Notes: generated by a model not told the origin, from the sequence alone. 64,000 nucleotides of DNA from Paludibacteraceae bacterium (GCA_017962085.1 JAGCWA010000008.1:25470-89469), one strand, 5' to 3'; positions 26,901 to 36,695 are shown, counted from the first letter of the stretch. Numbers and translations: made by a program.

Positions 26901-29900
26901 CGAGATGCTGCTCATACGTGCCGCTCACCGTATAAACGGAGTCATTCAGGGTGAAGGAAGAACAAGCCGTATCCTTAACCACACCATTCACGAGGTTCAG
27001 TATCTTCAGGTTCAGCGTTATGACGGAGTCACATCCTGTGGAAGCAAGAAGGTACTGTTTATAGATACCGCTCTTCGTGTAGAGCGAATCGTTCAAGACA
27101 TAGTGAGAATATGCCGTATCGACAATTGTCTCGTACCTTGTCGGTATAACCGTCAAATGGAGGATTGACGTAGAATCCTCGCCACTCTCGGTTACATAAT
27201 GTTTGGAGTATGTGCCAGGGTCCTGGATCAACGAGTTATCCCAGAAGATTCCGCCACTACATACCGTATCCCACCATTCGTACACCACACCTTCGACGAT
27301 GGTCAAATCCAAACGGACGATACTGTCGCAACCATTCTCTGTAGGGATATATTGCGTATAAAGGCCAGACTTCGTATAGACAGAGTCATTCAGCACATAC
27401 GAACCTGTGGTGATTTCCTTAATGAGCGTGTCGCCCGCCGGTTTGAGTTCAAGCACCAGCGTGAGCAAGGAGTCACAACCATTCGCAGCCGTCAGATGTT
27501 GTTCATACACACCACTTTCCGTGTATGTCGAATCGTTCAATGTATACGAACCGCACGCATCCACATAGATGGTGTTCATGCTTTCATCCAGCAATGTCAG
27601 GTTGAGTCTTACCACAGAGTCACAGCCCCATGATCCGGTCAGGCGTTGTTCGTACGTACCAGACATGATGTATTCGAATCCGTTCAAAACATAGGAACCA
27701 CAGGCGGTGTCGTAAAGTTCCGTCACCTCGATAGGCCTTTCGATGAGTTTAATGGAAACGAACGAGTCGCAATCCACATGGTTTCTCAAACGCATCACTG
27801 TATCTCCATAGACCGCCATATCATGCCACATATAAGGCAACATGCCCTGGCAAATCGTGATGGTATCCTTCCCGTAGGTATGTTCAAGCACCGTCAGATG
27901 GAGGGTCAATATCGAATCGCAACCTGTCACCTTGGAAACAAGGCGTTGCTCATACACCCCGCTCTTCGTGTAGACGGAGTCGTTCAAAGTGAATGAACCG
28001 CATACCGTCTCATAGACATGGGACACTGGGATAGGGTTCACCACCAAATGCAACGTGAGGATGGAATCACAACCCGTCACTGCGGAAGTGAACACTTGCT
28101 GGTAATCTCCGCTTTGGGTATAGACCGAATCGTTCAACGTATAGGAGCCACAGGCGGTGTCATATATCTCCGCATAGGAGACTGGCAACACGATCACCTT
28201 CACATTCACCATGGAGTCACATCCCAACTTGTTGTTCATCTTCACGATTGAATCACCGCCCAACTGGTATCCGTTCCAGTCATACGGCAACTCCTTCACG
28301 CAAATCACGACAGTATCCTCACCATAGGATGGACTCAGGATGGTCAGGTTCAAATGGACAACAGAATCACAAACGTCCTCTCCGTTCTGCACATAGGTGA
28401 TAGGCTCAGTGGTGGACTCGAAGTATTCCACACCATCTCTCCAAACATACGAGTGACAAGCGACCACCGTATCATACTTCACATAATCGTTCCAAGTATG
28501 CACCGTCAGATAGGCAGCGCCCACCACACCCGAATCTCCGTCCTGAGCGAAGGAGTGTCCATGCCATACGAACGGCAACTCAGCCGGGCAAAGCATCGTG
28601 TCACGCACCACAGCGAAGGAATCGTCTCCATGCGGGGTATTACGCTCCACGCGGTAGAGGACAGAGTCGATCATCGTATTTCCGGCCCTATCCGTCGCAC
28701 TGTAATAAACCATCACAGTCGGTGCGTCATAGACGTTCATGGTCACCTCCATACCCGCGAAATCCTCATACGTGACGCCATCATAGCTGTACTTGAGCGT
28801 CAAATCGGCAACCGAATCGCAATTGTCGGAAAGATGATCCGTCACATCCGTCAGCGGCACCGTGAAGCGCACATCACCCACGACGGAATCCGCCACAGGA
28901 TGTACTAAGTTGCCGTAAGAGATGCCTAAACTATCCACCCGAGGAGCGGTCCGATCCACAACGGATACACGTTGGAAGAAATCGGTGCTGGAAATCGTAT
29001 AGGTTGTATCATTGGTAGTCAAGTAACCCACCCGCCAGAAGATCGTGTCACCATCCGTGAACTCGTAATAATCATCCCTGGAGAGCGAGCGCTCACCCTC
29101 TCCGTTCAAGTTGAAGAAGCATACCGTATCGACGAACGAGAAGGAGCATATATCCTTGAACGCTGGCATATAATCCCACAAACGCACAGTGGCCTTGCAA
29201 TTCTCATCCGCATCCAAATCCATCAAAGTCAGGGAATCCGTCTCGAGGAAGTGGGTTGAGTTCGTGATGTAAACGGTCGTATCCGCACAATATCCGTCCG
29301 ATGCGGAGATGACCAGTTTATACTCGTAGTTATCCAAACCGTTAAAGGTCATCTCGAAACGGCTCACACCTTCGACGACATTGCCCAACTCATCCACCAT
29401 CGGTTGGCCTTGCTCATACCAACGATAGAGGTTATATTCCGACGCAGGCTTAACCGTAAAGCCTATATACTTGGAATCGACTCCGTAACAGCCCCAATAG
29501 CGCACCGTGTCACCCGTCTTCTTGCCGGTCATCCTAGAGTGCACGACCAAATGGGTATACACCACAGAATCACACTCCCCCGCACCATTGTCAATGGTTT
29601 GGGACAAATCATAGGAAGAACCGCTATTGTAGGTGACACCATCGATCCACGTGTACTGATTGACACCGCAGACCACCACCGTATCATACCGGAAGAAGGA
29701 ATTATCCTCCTTGACCGTGAGCAATGCGGCACCCACCTCGGCAGACTCGCCAGGCGCCGAGAATGTATGTCCATGCCATACGACAGGGAAGTATTTCGCA
29801 CAAACAAACGTGTCTCGAACAATCGCATACATCTTGCCGTCCACCTCCGTGGCACGTTCCACGGAATAACCGACGGAACAAGCATCCGACTCATTGCCGG

Positions 29901-32900
29901 AGAGATCCTTCACCTTCCAGTACAATGTCCTGTCCGTTTGGGTGAAGACGTTCAGATTGAAGGTCAAACCACTGTATGGATTAAAATTCAAGCCATCATT
30001 GCTAAATAAGACATCAAACTCAGATTCGCATTCGCTGGAAGCGGCCTCCTTCACATCCGCCAAAGGAACGGAGAAACGCACCTCGCCATTCACGGAATCC
30101 GCCACCGCCGCAAAACGCTTGCCGGCAGATATTCCGTCACAGGACAAAGTAGGAGGAGTAAGATTCTTCACACGGATGATCTGAGGGTTGACCGTCTCAT
30201 CCGCCAAAGAGGTATCAGGGGCATTGACCACCACCCTCCAGTGCAACTGCGTCTTGTCAACCACACCGCTAAGCGACGGTTGGTCCGCAAGGTTCACCCA
30301 TTCGCCACCATCCACACGATAGTATACAACCGTATCGACCGCATTGGTGGCATTGTAAACAAACTGAGGAACCAACGTGGTCATATCCAACAGACGCAAG
30401 GCGCATCCGTCATTAGCTGCGCTATCAATAGGGGAAACGGCCTCATAGACCATCAATGAATTATTGATTTTCACCACGAGGTTCAAGGCATAGACGCTAT
30501 CACACCCATTCGCGTTCGGCTGGTGGAATCCCTCCACACGCACGCTTTCGCTATAGGTGACTCCGTTTCGCCAAGTGTACGGCTCCGTCGACACGATCGT
30601 CTCCTCCACATAGTAGGAACTGTCGATGCGCACGGTAAGCAAAGCCGCACCCACCTCGGCCCGTTCGCCCGCATAGGTGAAAGTGTATCCATGCCATACG
30701 AAAGGCAAATCGCCCGCACAAAGCAACGTATCACGGACAATCGCATATTTCTTCGAAGAGACTTCCGTGTTCCGCTCCACCCCGTACTCGATTTCGCATA
30801 CGGAAGACTCATTGCCTGCCTGGTCAGTGACTCTCCAATATACCGAAGTCGTAGGTTGCGTGAAGACATTCAAAGGGAACGTCTCTCCATTATATTCCGA
30901 GAAGGATAGACCATCCGTGCTGACATAGAGCGTGAAGTCTGAGAAACAATTATCGGAAGCCGCCGCCTTCACAGCGTCAGGAGCGACACTGAACGTCACC
31001 CTACCCATCACGGAGTCCGAAACAGGTGCCAATCGATTATCCTCGGAGATACGCTCGCAATCGAGGGTTGGCGCGACCACATCGCTCAAGCGAATCACTT
31101 GAGGTGTGACAGTCTCGTCCGAGACAATGCTATGGTCGTCTGTGGTGATATCCACACGCCAATAAAGGGTTGTGCCGTTCGTCACGTGAGAAAGAAGAGG
31201 TGCGGTGGCGAACTCGATCCATTCCCCACCATTCACTTTGTAATAAACGGTCGTATCCACAGCGTTGTCCGAACTATATACATAGCTTGGCATCAACGTG
31301 GAGAGATCCAGCACGGACAAAGCGCACTGTTCATTCATGACACTATCGATAGGCGAAACAGGGTCGTTCACGCTCAAGTTGCTAGGATCCTTTATCGTCA
31401 GGCGCAGCGTGTAGACGCTATCGCAAGCATCCGCATTCGTCTGATGGTAGTTCTCCACCACAGTGCTCTCCGTATATGTGACGCCATTGCGCCAAGTGTA
31501 TGGTCCGACATTCACCACCTTCTCCGTAACGAAGAAGGAGCTATCCACTTTCACGGAAAGCAGTGCGGCACCCACCTCGGTCTGCTCACCATCATAGGTG
31601 AACGTATATCCATGCCAGGTAATAGGCAACGAACAAACCATCGTGTCGCGCACAATCGCATACATCTTACCGTTCACCTCCGTAGCACGCTCCACCTCAT
31701 ACTTGACCAGACAAACATCAGATTGGAGTCCGCCGTTGTCCTCCGCCTTCCAATACACAGAGAAGGAAGTCATGTCGAAAACATTCAGGGAACCCGAATA
31801 GCCATTGAACTCGCCAAAAGTAGAGCCATCCAAACTTGCGAGCACTTTCGGGGTGGTAGTGCAATTATCGGAAGCGGCAGGGAGCACATCTTCCAAAGAC
31901 GCTGAGAGGGGAACAATTCCATTGACAGAATCCGTCACAGGAATGATACGTTTCCCCGCAGAGATATCGTCGCACGAAAGCTCCGGTTTCTGTTCGTCCC
32001 GAAGCACGACAACCATCGGTTCGTCGGTATCGTCCCTCAGCACACTTCCCGCATTCGTACGCACTGCGACACGCCAGTATATCTTATCCCCAGGGGCAAC
32101 ATCCGACAAGACTGGCGCTGTGGCGAAGTCCACCCAAGGACCATCATTCAAGCGATACGAGTAGGTGGTATCCCTACCCTGCTTGGAGCAATATGAAATG
32201 ATTGGACGATATGGCCTCAGATCCAAGAATTTCAGGAAGCATCCATTGTTCGGCACACTATCCTCCATGCGATTCACAACATTATCGATATAAAAATCAT
32301 AGTTGACCAATGCTCCAAAGATAGTCGTGTCAGGGCATAGACCATCTGGCGTCGAGGCGATGAAATAATATTCCATGTCATAATCACCGACCACTGCGGT
32401 ATACGTGCTCGACGTGCCCAACAGAGTGCCAGAAGGAGTCAACCATTTGAAGGAGGTACGTCCGCTCGAGCTTGGGTCAAACGAGAAGGTCACCTCCTCA
32501 CCCGAGCAATCAATTTTATTCCGCTGTTCCTCCGTCAAGGAAGATTTGTCGACAGAAGGATAAAACGTAAGGTCAAGCGTAACGATCGTATCACACCTTC
32601 CACTTCCCCTTACCGTATCCTTAGCGGTATGGTTGCTCTCCGTGTAAGTCTTGCCATCGATCCATACGAACGGTTCACCGCAAGAGACGCGGGTATCCGT
32701 CTTTTCGCAATAATCCTGTATCAACTCGGTAGCACCCATATCAACCGACGGACCAGACACGCGGACTCTCCCGAAATAATCCACATCCGTAATGCGGGAG
32801 ATGGCTGAAGTATTGCCCGCATCCACACACGGAGACTCCTTCCGCAAGGAATAGTCGGAATTGAGGAGAGGATTGGCGGAGATATTGCCCGTACCCGCGA

Positions 32901-33723
32901 AACCACCCTGCACGCAGGAGTAGGTCACATTGGCTTTGTTGAATATGGATCCTCCGTTTCCGTATATGATACAATTGGTGATCCTGCAATTATTGTTGGA
33001 AGAATTGACCGCATACCGGTTATTCGAAGACCCCGAGCGGGCATTGTTCCGCACCACTGTACAGTTTATCATGTCGCCACCATTCAGGTTCACCGCCGCA
33101 ACGTTCGAATCGTCCAACACATTCGAGTCGACCACCACGTTAACCAGACGTCCGCCTGAGTTTACCAACACCACGCCAAGCGAAGGTTCCGACGAAATGT
33201 TCTCCGTGATCAAACCTCCGATCAAGGTACCCGAAACCGCAATAGGAGCGGCATTCGTACTATTTTTGATAACAGAATTGTTCAGTTTCAGCACCGCACC
33301 GCTATTGACCGACACAAAGTGGCTATAGTATGAGTTATATGTCGTGGAACTAATCTTGTTACAATCCAGCACGACATTCAGGAACTCGACCTCCGTGTTT
33401 CCGTTGACATAGATGCTTGTGTTCGAAAGATGGAGCTGGAAAATGAAAAGATCAATAATGGTAGCTTTCCTCTTTATGGAGAACCCCTTCTCGGACATCA
33501 CCACCACGTTCCGAGAGAAACTAAGATCATTATTCAGGGTCACATCACTGAGCAACTGCACCGTATCCCCCCGCTGTGCGGCATTCACCGCATCGGTAAT
33601 GTCCGTATACGAAGCGCCAGTGCTCGACGTACCGACAGTTATCGTACGACCATACGAAGGAGAGACAGACCACAAAACGCACGCAACTATCCCTAAAATT
33701 ATTTTAAATCCCTTTGTTTTCAT
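23923..33723 (-). CDS. Giant secreted repeat protein 1 (beta-helix plus Cys-containing repeats)
   Basis: A 3266-aa protein; ATG at 33723 (a GTG at 33729 would add two residues). Signal peptide ends near SPSYGRT. Residues about 25-335 form a right-handed beta-helix of the pectate-lyase-like type (SVNSGAVLKLNNSVIKNST, ITNCIIYGNGGSIFN). Residues about 340-1800 hold four long modules recognisable by VERATEVNGKMYAIVRDT and variants, with ASDNC and WHGYTF motifs, the first three about 306 residues apart. Residues about 1800-2980 hold about 24 repeats of roughly 45 residues: a Cys in CGSYTLNDSVYT.SGVYEQ and a second in GCDSI.TLHLTV. The C-terminus has an Ig-like WNDVVVCDNSKNEF segment and a divergent T9SS CTD-like end. 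Likely a very long surface adhesin or stalk; ligand unknown. Confidence 0.85.
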   Translation of the reverse strand: MKTKGFKIILGIVACVLWSVSPSYGRTITVGTSSTGASYTDITDAVNAAQRGDTVQLLSDVTLNNDLSFSRNVVVMSEKGFSIKRKATIIDLFIFQLHLSNTSIYVNGNTEVEFLNVVLDCNKISSTTYNSYYSHFVSVNSGAVLKLNNSVIKNSTNAAPIAVSGTLIGGLITENISSEPSLGVVLVNSGGRLVNVVVDSNVLDDSNVAAVNLNGGDMINCTVVRNNARSGSSNNRYAVNSSNNNCRITNCIIYGNGGSIFNKANVTYSCVQGGFAGTGNISANPLLNSDYSLRKESPCVDAGNTSAISRITDVDYFGRVRVSGPSVDMGATELIQDYCEKTDTRVSCGEPFVWIDGKTYTESNHTAKDTVRGSGRCDTIVTLDLTFYPSVDKSSLTEEQRNKIDCSGEEVTFSFDPSSSGRTSFKWLTPSGTLLGTSSTYTAVVGDYDMEYYFIASTPDGLCPDTTIFGALVNYDFYIDNVVNRMEDSVPNNGCFLKFLDLRPYRPIISYCSKQGRDTTYSYRLNDGPWVDFATAPVLSDVAPGDKIYWRVAVRTNAGSVLRDDTDEPMVVVLRDEQKPELSCDDISAGKRIIPVTDSVNGIVPLSASLEDVLPAASDNCTTTPKVLASLDGSTFGEFNGYSGSLNVFDMTSFSVYWKAEDNGGLQSDVCLVKYEVERATEVNGKMYAIVRDTMVCSLPITWHGYTFTYDGEQTEVGAALLSVKVDSSFFVTEKVVNVGPYTWRNGVTYTESTVVENYHQTNADACDSVYTLRLTIKDPSNLSVNDPVSPIDSVMNEQCALSVLDLSTLMPSYVYSSDNAVDTTVYYKVNGGEWIEFATAPLLSHVTNGTTLYWRVDITTDDHSIVSDETVTPQVIRLSDVVAPTLDCERISEDNRLAPVSDSVMGRVTFSVAPDAVKAAASDNCFSDFTLYVSTDGLSFSEYNGETFPLNVFTQPTTSVYWRVTDQAGNESSVCEIEYGVERNTEVSSKKYAIVRDTLLCAGDLPFVWHGYTFTYAGERAEVGAALLTVRIDSSYYVEETIVSTEPYTWRNGVTYSESVRVEGFHQPNANGCDSVYALNLVVKINNSLMVYEAVSPIDSAANDGCALRLLDMTTLVPQFVYNATNAVDTVVYYRVDGGEWVNLADQPSLSGVVDKTQLHWRVVVNAPDTSLADETVNPQIIRVKNLTPPTLSCDGISAGKRFAAVADSVNGEVRFSVPLADVKEAASSECESEFDVLFSNDGLNFNPYSGLTFNLNVFTQTDRTLYWKVKDLSGNESDACSVGYSVERATEVDGKMYAIVRDTFVCAKYFPVVWHGHTFSAPGESAEVGAALLTVKEDNSFFRYDTVVVCGVNQYTWIDGVTYNSGSSYDLSQTIDNGAGECDSVVYTHLVVHSRMTGKKTGDTVRYWGCYGVDSKYIGFTVKPASEYNLYRWYEQGQPMVDELGNVVEGVSRFEMTFNGLDNYEYKLVISASDGYCADTTVYITNSTHFLETDSLTLMDLDADENCKATVRLWDYMPAFKDICSFSFVDTVCFFNLNGEGERSLSRDDYYEFTDGDTIFWRVGYLTTNDTTYTISSTDFFQRVSVVDRTAPRVDSLGISYGNLVHPVADSVVGDVRFTVPLTDVTDHLSDNCDSVADLTLKYSYDGVTYEDFAGMEVTMNVYDAPTVMVYYSATDRAGNTMIDSVLYRVERNTPHGDDSFAVVRDTMLCPAELPFVWHGHSFAQDGDSGVVGAAYLTVHTWNDYVKYDTVVACHSYVWRDGVEYFESTTEPITYVQNGEDVCDSVVHLNLTILSPSYGEDTVVICVKELPYDWNGYQLGGDSIVKMNNKLGCDSMVNVKVIVLPVSYAEIYDTACGSYTLNDSVYTQSGDYQQVFTSAVTGCDSILTLHLVVNPIPVSHVYETVCGSFTLNDSVYTKSGVYEQRLVSKVTGCDSILTLHLTVLEHTYGKDTITICQGMLPYMWHDMAVYGDTVMRLRNHVDCDSFVSIKLIERPIEVTELYDTACGSYVLNGFEYIMSGTYEQRLTGSWGCDSVVRLNLTLLDESMNTIYVDACGSYTLNDSTYTESGVYEQHLTAANGCDSLLTLVLELKPAGDTLIKEITTGSYVLNDSVYTKSGLYTQYIPTENGCDSIVRLDLTIVEGVVYEWWDTVCSGGIFWDNSLIQDPGTYSKHYVTESGEDSTSILHLTVIPTRYETIVDTAYSHYVLNDSLYTKSGIYKQYLLASTGCDSVITLNLKILNLVNGVVKDTACSSFTLNDSVYTVSGTYEQHLVTPDGRDSVLVLELVINPSYEVNLVETSCGAYTLNDSVYEKSGVYEQRFQTATGCDSVIKLNLTVWEVPMRVITDTVCDAYVLNDSIYRESGAYEQHVVSPDGCDSLIKLNLTVLKSPLTQLFDTVCISYRLNDSIYTESGVYEQRFPALNGCDSIVQLNLIVLSSPSLVVYDTACVSYTANGEVYTEDAVLQKRVNSPTGCDSIITVHLTILPIMRDTIYRTSCDSLVLNDSVYTESGVYNQTLISSVGCDSILTVYLTILKPTYGTDTVDICENAPFVEWHGYEVSSDTSLVIKNSLGCDSIVAIHLNRLPVLRSEFADTSCAPYVWNDAEYNVSGDYDYRLTSSIGCDSIITLHLTILPSYDIYVLDSAVSYYEWNGERYDSSGVYTQHLVSSEGCDSVVTIGVTILPPPEKMPEKVNACISYEWQGRTLTQSGIYYDLLKTAAGEDSIVSIDLTINYPKYNKDTIHYTVCRNELPVVWNDYEISTDTARVVLTTVEGCDSFIVFRLNILPTFDTTTYVTTCDSFEWHGRYLYDTGLYTDTLQSIIGCDSITRLALTVKKSSVTKIRRTLCESELPVRWNEYEFYRDTLIVFPSANGCDSIIDVKLTVNKEYNLVFDEVACGNFYWQGKLLKNSGTYVDSFTTATGCDSVVTLNLIVSHPYRVNLVDTTKAGTIYEKNGFTVDANHIGNHEYEVNLLSQYGCDSVVHLSLYVDGRDIKIKWTSVSGGASVDYGDKTMNRKFCAGDEYYLNYQILNGVPDTFKFFFDSDGIAQGFRNVVGTVEDGEVGSIKFTVPEGIAPGTYNVHAQMFGEGKSSKVETVPIRIGYDARYVMRMWNDVVVCDNSKNEFVSYQWKKNDRDIPGATGQYYCEKTGLDGYYSLHAITANNDTMYVCGKYFEALNVPFSISTYPVYSNYGKVTVYVHGLQEEDLVGARMYVYTMEGALKYWTDIVRKENEVWVTEGRYVCIVVLSDDRRASCKFVSNAVELIK

Positions 33724-33767
33724 AATCACTTTTCATATTTCGCGCCATTCACTGACGTTCCAAATCA

Positions 33768-33775
33768 CAAATTTA
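33768..33775 (-). promoter_or_regulatory. Promoter -7 element of giant protein 1
   Basis: Minus-strand TAAATTTG with TTG 19 bases upstream; identical -7 octamer and spacing to the promoter of giant protein 2. Confidence 0.6.
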
Positions 33776-34034
33776 TGAAGAAATCCGACATCAGCAACAC
33801 AACGATTTAATCTAAATAACCTCAAAGATGGAAAAAAATCTACAATACACCAACATTTATTAACATTTTTTTAGGGCGAGCCTGCGGATGCCATGGAAAC
33901 AAGGGGAGCATGGAGTTGAAAAAATGTTGAAAAAAAGTTAATAACAGGTTGAAATCGTGTTGAAGGGAGAAGGAAAGAAAAAGGGGATGAGCCAGCGACG
34001 GCGCATCCCCTCGTATATGAATCGATTGTAAATT
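33776..34034. other. Intergenic spacer between fabG and giant protein 1
   Basis: Together with the promoter, about 310 bases without a gene: the fabG terminator at 33983-34010 and AT-rich sequence up to the giant 1 promoter. I see no further structure. Confidence 0.6.
33983..34010 (-). terminator. Intrinsic terminator of fabG
   Basis: On the minus strand GGGGATG (from 34010) pairs with CATCCCC (to 33983) with extra G-C pairs inside, followed by TTTTTC. Confidence 0.8.
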
Positions 34035-34781
34035 CTACATGTTCATACCGCCACAGCAGTGGATAACTTGTCCAGAGACATACGAAGAGAGGTCTGATGC
34101 CAAGAATGTAGCGACGTTAGCCACGTCCTCAGGTGTACCACCTCTTCTCAACGGAATAGTATCCGTCCATTGCTTGCGCACTTCCTCGGACAACTGCATC
34201 GTCATATCCGTCAAGATGAAACCAGGAGCGATACAGTTCGCGCGGATGCCACGGGAACCCAACTCCTTAGCGGTGGACTTAGCCAGACCGATCATACCAG
34301 CCTTAGAAGCGGAATAGTTGCATTGTCCCGCATTACCGGAAACGCCCACTACTGAACTCATATTGATGATGCTACCACCACGCTGACGCATCATGATAGG
34401 CGCACATGCATGGATGAAGTTGAACGCGGACTTCAGGTTCACCGTCAAGACAGCGTCCCATTGAGCCTCCGTCATACGCAACAACAATGTATCCTTCGTG
34501 ATACCCGCATTGTTCACCAAGATATCGATGCTTCCGAAATCCTTCTGGATCTGCTCCACCACCTTATGAGTCTCCTCGAAATCAGCCGCATTGGAAGCAT
34601 ATCCCTTAGCCTTCACACCCAAAGCGGCGATCTCAGCCTCTGTCGCTTTTCCAAGCTCGTCTATCTTCAAATCCGTGAATGCTATATTGGCACCCTCACT
34701 GGCAAACTTCAGCGCGATCGCCTTTCCAATACCTCTGGCCGCTCCAGTGATAAGAGCAGTCTTTCCATTTAACAATCCCAT
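34035..34781 (-). CDS. fabG: 3-oxoacyl-[acyl-carrier-protein] reductase FabG
   Basis: A 248-aa short-chain dehydrogenase/reductase that reduces 3-oxoacyl-ACP with NADPH in fatty acid elongation. Cofactor motif Gly13-x3-Gly17-Ile-Gly19, NNAG at about 90-93, and catalytic Asn115, Ser143, Tyr156 and Lys160 are all present. Size and the ending SYVSGQVIHCCGGMNM fit FabG (usual GGMxM). A promoter element overlapping the end of ispG gives it its own transcript. Confidence 0.93.
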   Translation of the reverse strand: MGLLNGKTALITGAARGIGKAIALKFASEGANIAFTDLKIDELGKATEAEIAALGVKAKGYASNAADFEETHKVVEQIQKDFGSIDILVNNAGITKDTLLLRMTEAQWDAVLTVNLKSAFNFIHACAPIMMRQRGGSIINMSSVVGVSGNAGQCNYSASKAGMIGLAKSTAKELGSRGIRANCIAPGFILTDMTMQLSEEVRKQWTDTIPLRRGGTPEDVANVATFLASDLSSYVSGQVIHCCGGMNM

Positions 34782-34810
34782 AATTATATTTTTTAGTTAT
34801 TAATCTATCG

Positions 34811-34818
34811 CAAAGATA
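34811..34818 (-). promoter_or_regulatory. Promoter -7 element for fabG
   Basis: Minus-strand TATCTTTG, full match to TAnnTTTG, 29 bases before the fabG start and just below the ispG stop. Confidence 0.6.
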
Positions 34819-34823
34819 TGAAT

Positions 34824-36593
34824 TTATTTCCAATCTCCATTTCGCTTAATCAAATCAATCAGCCTATCGACCGCCTCCTCCTCCGGAATGAGTTTCTCCA
34901 CGCAGGTCTGCCCCTTGTAAAGGTTCACCTTGCCCTTCGAGGAACCCACGTAACCATAGTCGGCATCGGCCATTTCGCCCGGACCGTTCACAATACAACC
35001 CATGATACCGATCTTCAGTCCCTTCAGGTGGGAAGTCTTGGCTTTGATCTGTGCGATGGTGGACTGCAGGTCGAACAACGTACGCCCACAGCTCGGACAG
35101 GAGATATACTCCGTCTTGCTAACCCGCACACGCGAACCCTGAAGAATACCGAACGACAGGGAAAGCACCTGTGTCTGAGGCACATTCGGCGCCTCAATCC
35201 ACAATCCATCCCCCAAGCCATCGATAAAGAAGACGCCAAGGTCAGCCGCCGCCTTGATTTGCAAATCCTCCAGGTTAGAGTCCGCATACGTACGTTTCAG
35301 CACAACCGGGTTACGCACCCCATCGGCAAGCAAGGCATGGAAGAAGGCGCGTTGCTCCCCCACCCCGTTCTGATGGTTGGTCGTCAAGACAAATACAGTA
35401 TGCTCGTCCACAGCCTCCCTGACCTCCTTGGAATAATCCGGGTACGAAAGCTGCAGGAACTTCAGCGGAGAGACGTCGAAACGCAAGGCGGAGAGTTGGT
35501 TCACTCCATAAATCGTTCCACCGCCCATGCGGTCGCCTTCCAAGCAATAATCAGGGGTCAAGCCGTTCGAAGAGACGGCGGAGGAGAGCATCACGACAGG
35601 GAGCGCCTCCCCACCGATATTTCCCACACCGAACGTCGCTCTGCGGGCATATTGGAACGGATTGACCTTACCGGAATCCTTCGCCGAAATCTTCGCATGA
35701 CCAGTCCTGCCCGTGATATAATCCACCAACTTACGTGCCACAGGTATCTCATGCTCAGGCGCCTCGCTCAACGAGACACGCACCGTATCACCGATACCGT
35801 CCGCCAGCAAAGCCCCGATGCCCAAAGCGGACTTCACCCTACCGTCCTCACCATCGCCCGCCTCGGTAACGCCCAAGTGCAAAGGGAAAGCGAGGTTCTC
35901 GGCACGCATCGCGGCCGTAAGCAAACGGACCGTCTGCACCATGACCACCGTGTTGGAGGCTTTGATGGAGATCACCACATCGTTAAAGCCATCCTCCCTA
36001 CAGATACGGAGGAACTCCATGCACGACTCCACCATGCCCCGAGGCGTGTCACCGTACCGGGACAAAATCCTATCGGACAACGAACCGTGGTTCACCCCAA
36101 TCCTCAAGGCGGTGTGGTGTTCCCTGCAAATACGCAGCAAAGGAAGCAAACGGTTCTTTATCTTCTCCAATTCCTGTTGGTACTCCTCGTCCGTATAATC
36201 GAAATGCTGAAGCGTATGCACCCTGTCGACAAAGTTTCCCGGGTTGATACGCACCTTCTCGACATATTGGGCGGCCACCTCGGCAGCAGCCGGGTTGAAG
36301 TGGATATCGGCCACCAAAGGCGTGTCGCATCCCTTGTCTGACAAAGAGCGACGGATAAGCTTCAGGCTCTCCGCCTCCCTGACGCCTTGGGCGGTAAAGC
36401 GCACCAGCTCCCCCCCGGCGGACACAATGCGCAACGCCTGGTCCACACTGTTTTCTATGTCGTTCGTGTTGGTATTGGCCATAGACTGGACACGTATCGG
36501 GTTGGACCCGCCCAACTCCAGTCCGCCTATGTGCACGACAGAAGAACAACGTCTCCTATAGTTGAACAAATCGTCAGATTCCAAATATTCCAT
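34824..36593 (-). CDS. ispG: 4-hydroxy-3-methylbut-2-enyl diphosphate synthase IspG (GcpE), long form
   Basis: Reductively converts MEcPP to HMBPP in the MEP isoprenoid pathway, using a [4Fe-4S] cluster. The 589-aa protein has the N-terminal TIM barrel (IRVQSMANTNTNDIENSVDQ), a central insertion of about 200 residues found in Bacteroidota and plant enzymes, and the cluster domain with SCPSCGRTLFDL and GIMGCIVNGPGEMADADYGY. I start at the ATG at 36593 (MEYLESDDLFNYRRR), because the alternative ATG at 36623 lies inside the terminator hairpin of secDF. Confidence 0.93.
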   Translation of the reverse strand: MEYLESDDLFNYRRRCSSVVHIGGLELGGSNPIRVQSMANTNTNDIENSVDQALRIVSAGGELVRFTAQGVREAESLKLIRRSLSDKGCDTPLVADIHFNPAAAEVAAQYVEKVRINPGNFVDRVHTLQHFDYTDEEYQQELEKIKNRLLPLLRICREHHTALRIGVNHGSLSDRILSRYGDTPRGMVESCMEFLRICREDGFNDVVISIKASNTVVMVQTVRLLTAAMRAENLAFPLHLGVTEAGDGEDGRVKSALGIGALLADGIGDTVRVSLSEAPEHEIPVARKLVDYITGRTGHAKISAKDSGKVNPFQYARRATFGVGNIGGEALPVVMLSSAVSSNGLTPDYCLEGDRMGGGTIYGVNQLSALRFDVSPLKFLQLSYPDYSKEVREAVDEHTVFVLTTNHQNGVGEQRAFFHALLADGVRNPVVLKRTYADSNLEDLQIKAAADLGVFFIDGLGDGLWIEAPNVPQTQVLSLSFGILQGSRVRVSKTEYISCPSCGRTLFDLQSTIAQIKAKTSHLKGLKIGIMGCIVNGPGEMADADYGYVGSSKGKVNLYKGQTCVEKLIPEEEAVDRLIDLIKRNGDWK

Positions 36594-36611
36594 AAGCACC
36601 AATGAAAAAAA

Positions 36612-36648
36612 GATTTCACACATTTCTAAGCTGGAAATGTGTGAAATC
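36612..36648 (-). terminator. Intrinsic terminator of secDF
   Basis: Perfect 15-bp stem (36612-36626 with 36634-36648) and 7-base loop, followed on the minus strand by TTTTTTT. Confidence 0.93.
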
Positions 36649-36695
36649 CTATTATAAAATCCGAAAAACTGAATTATTCGTTACAAATCCCCTTT

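Noticed and set aside
24790-28350. Regularly spaced repeats in giant 1 as a possible CRISPR array
   Set aside because: The period is about 135 bases, the units are diverged and fully coding, and no cas genes are present.
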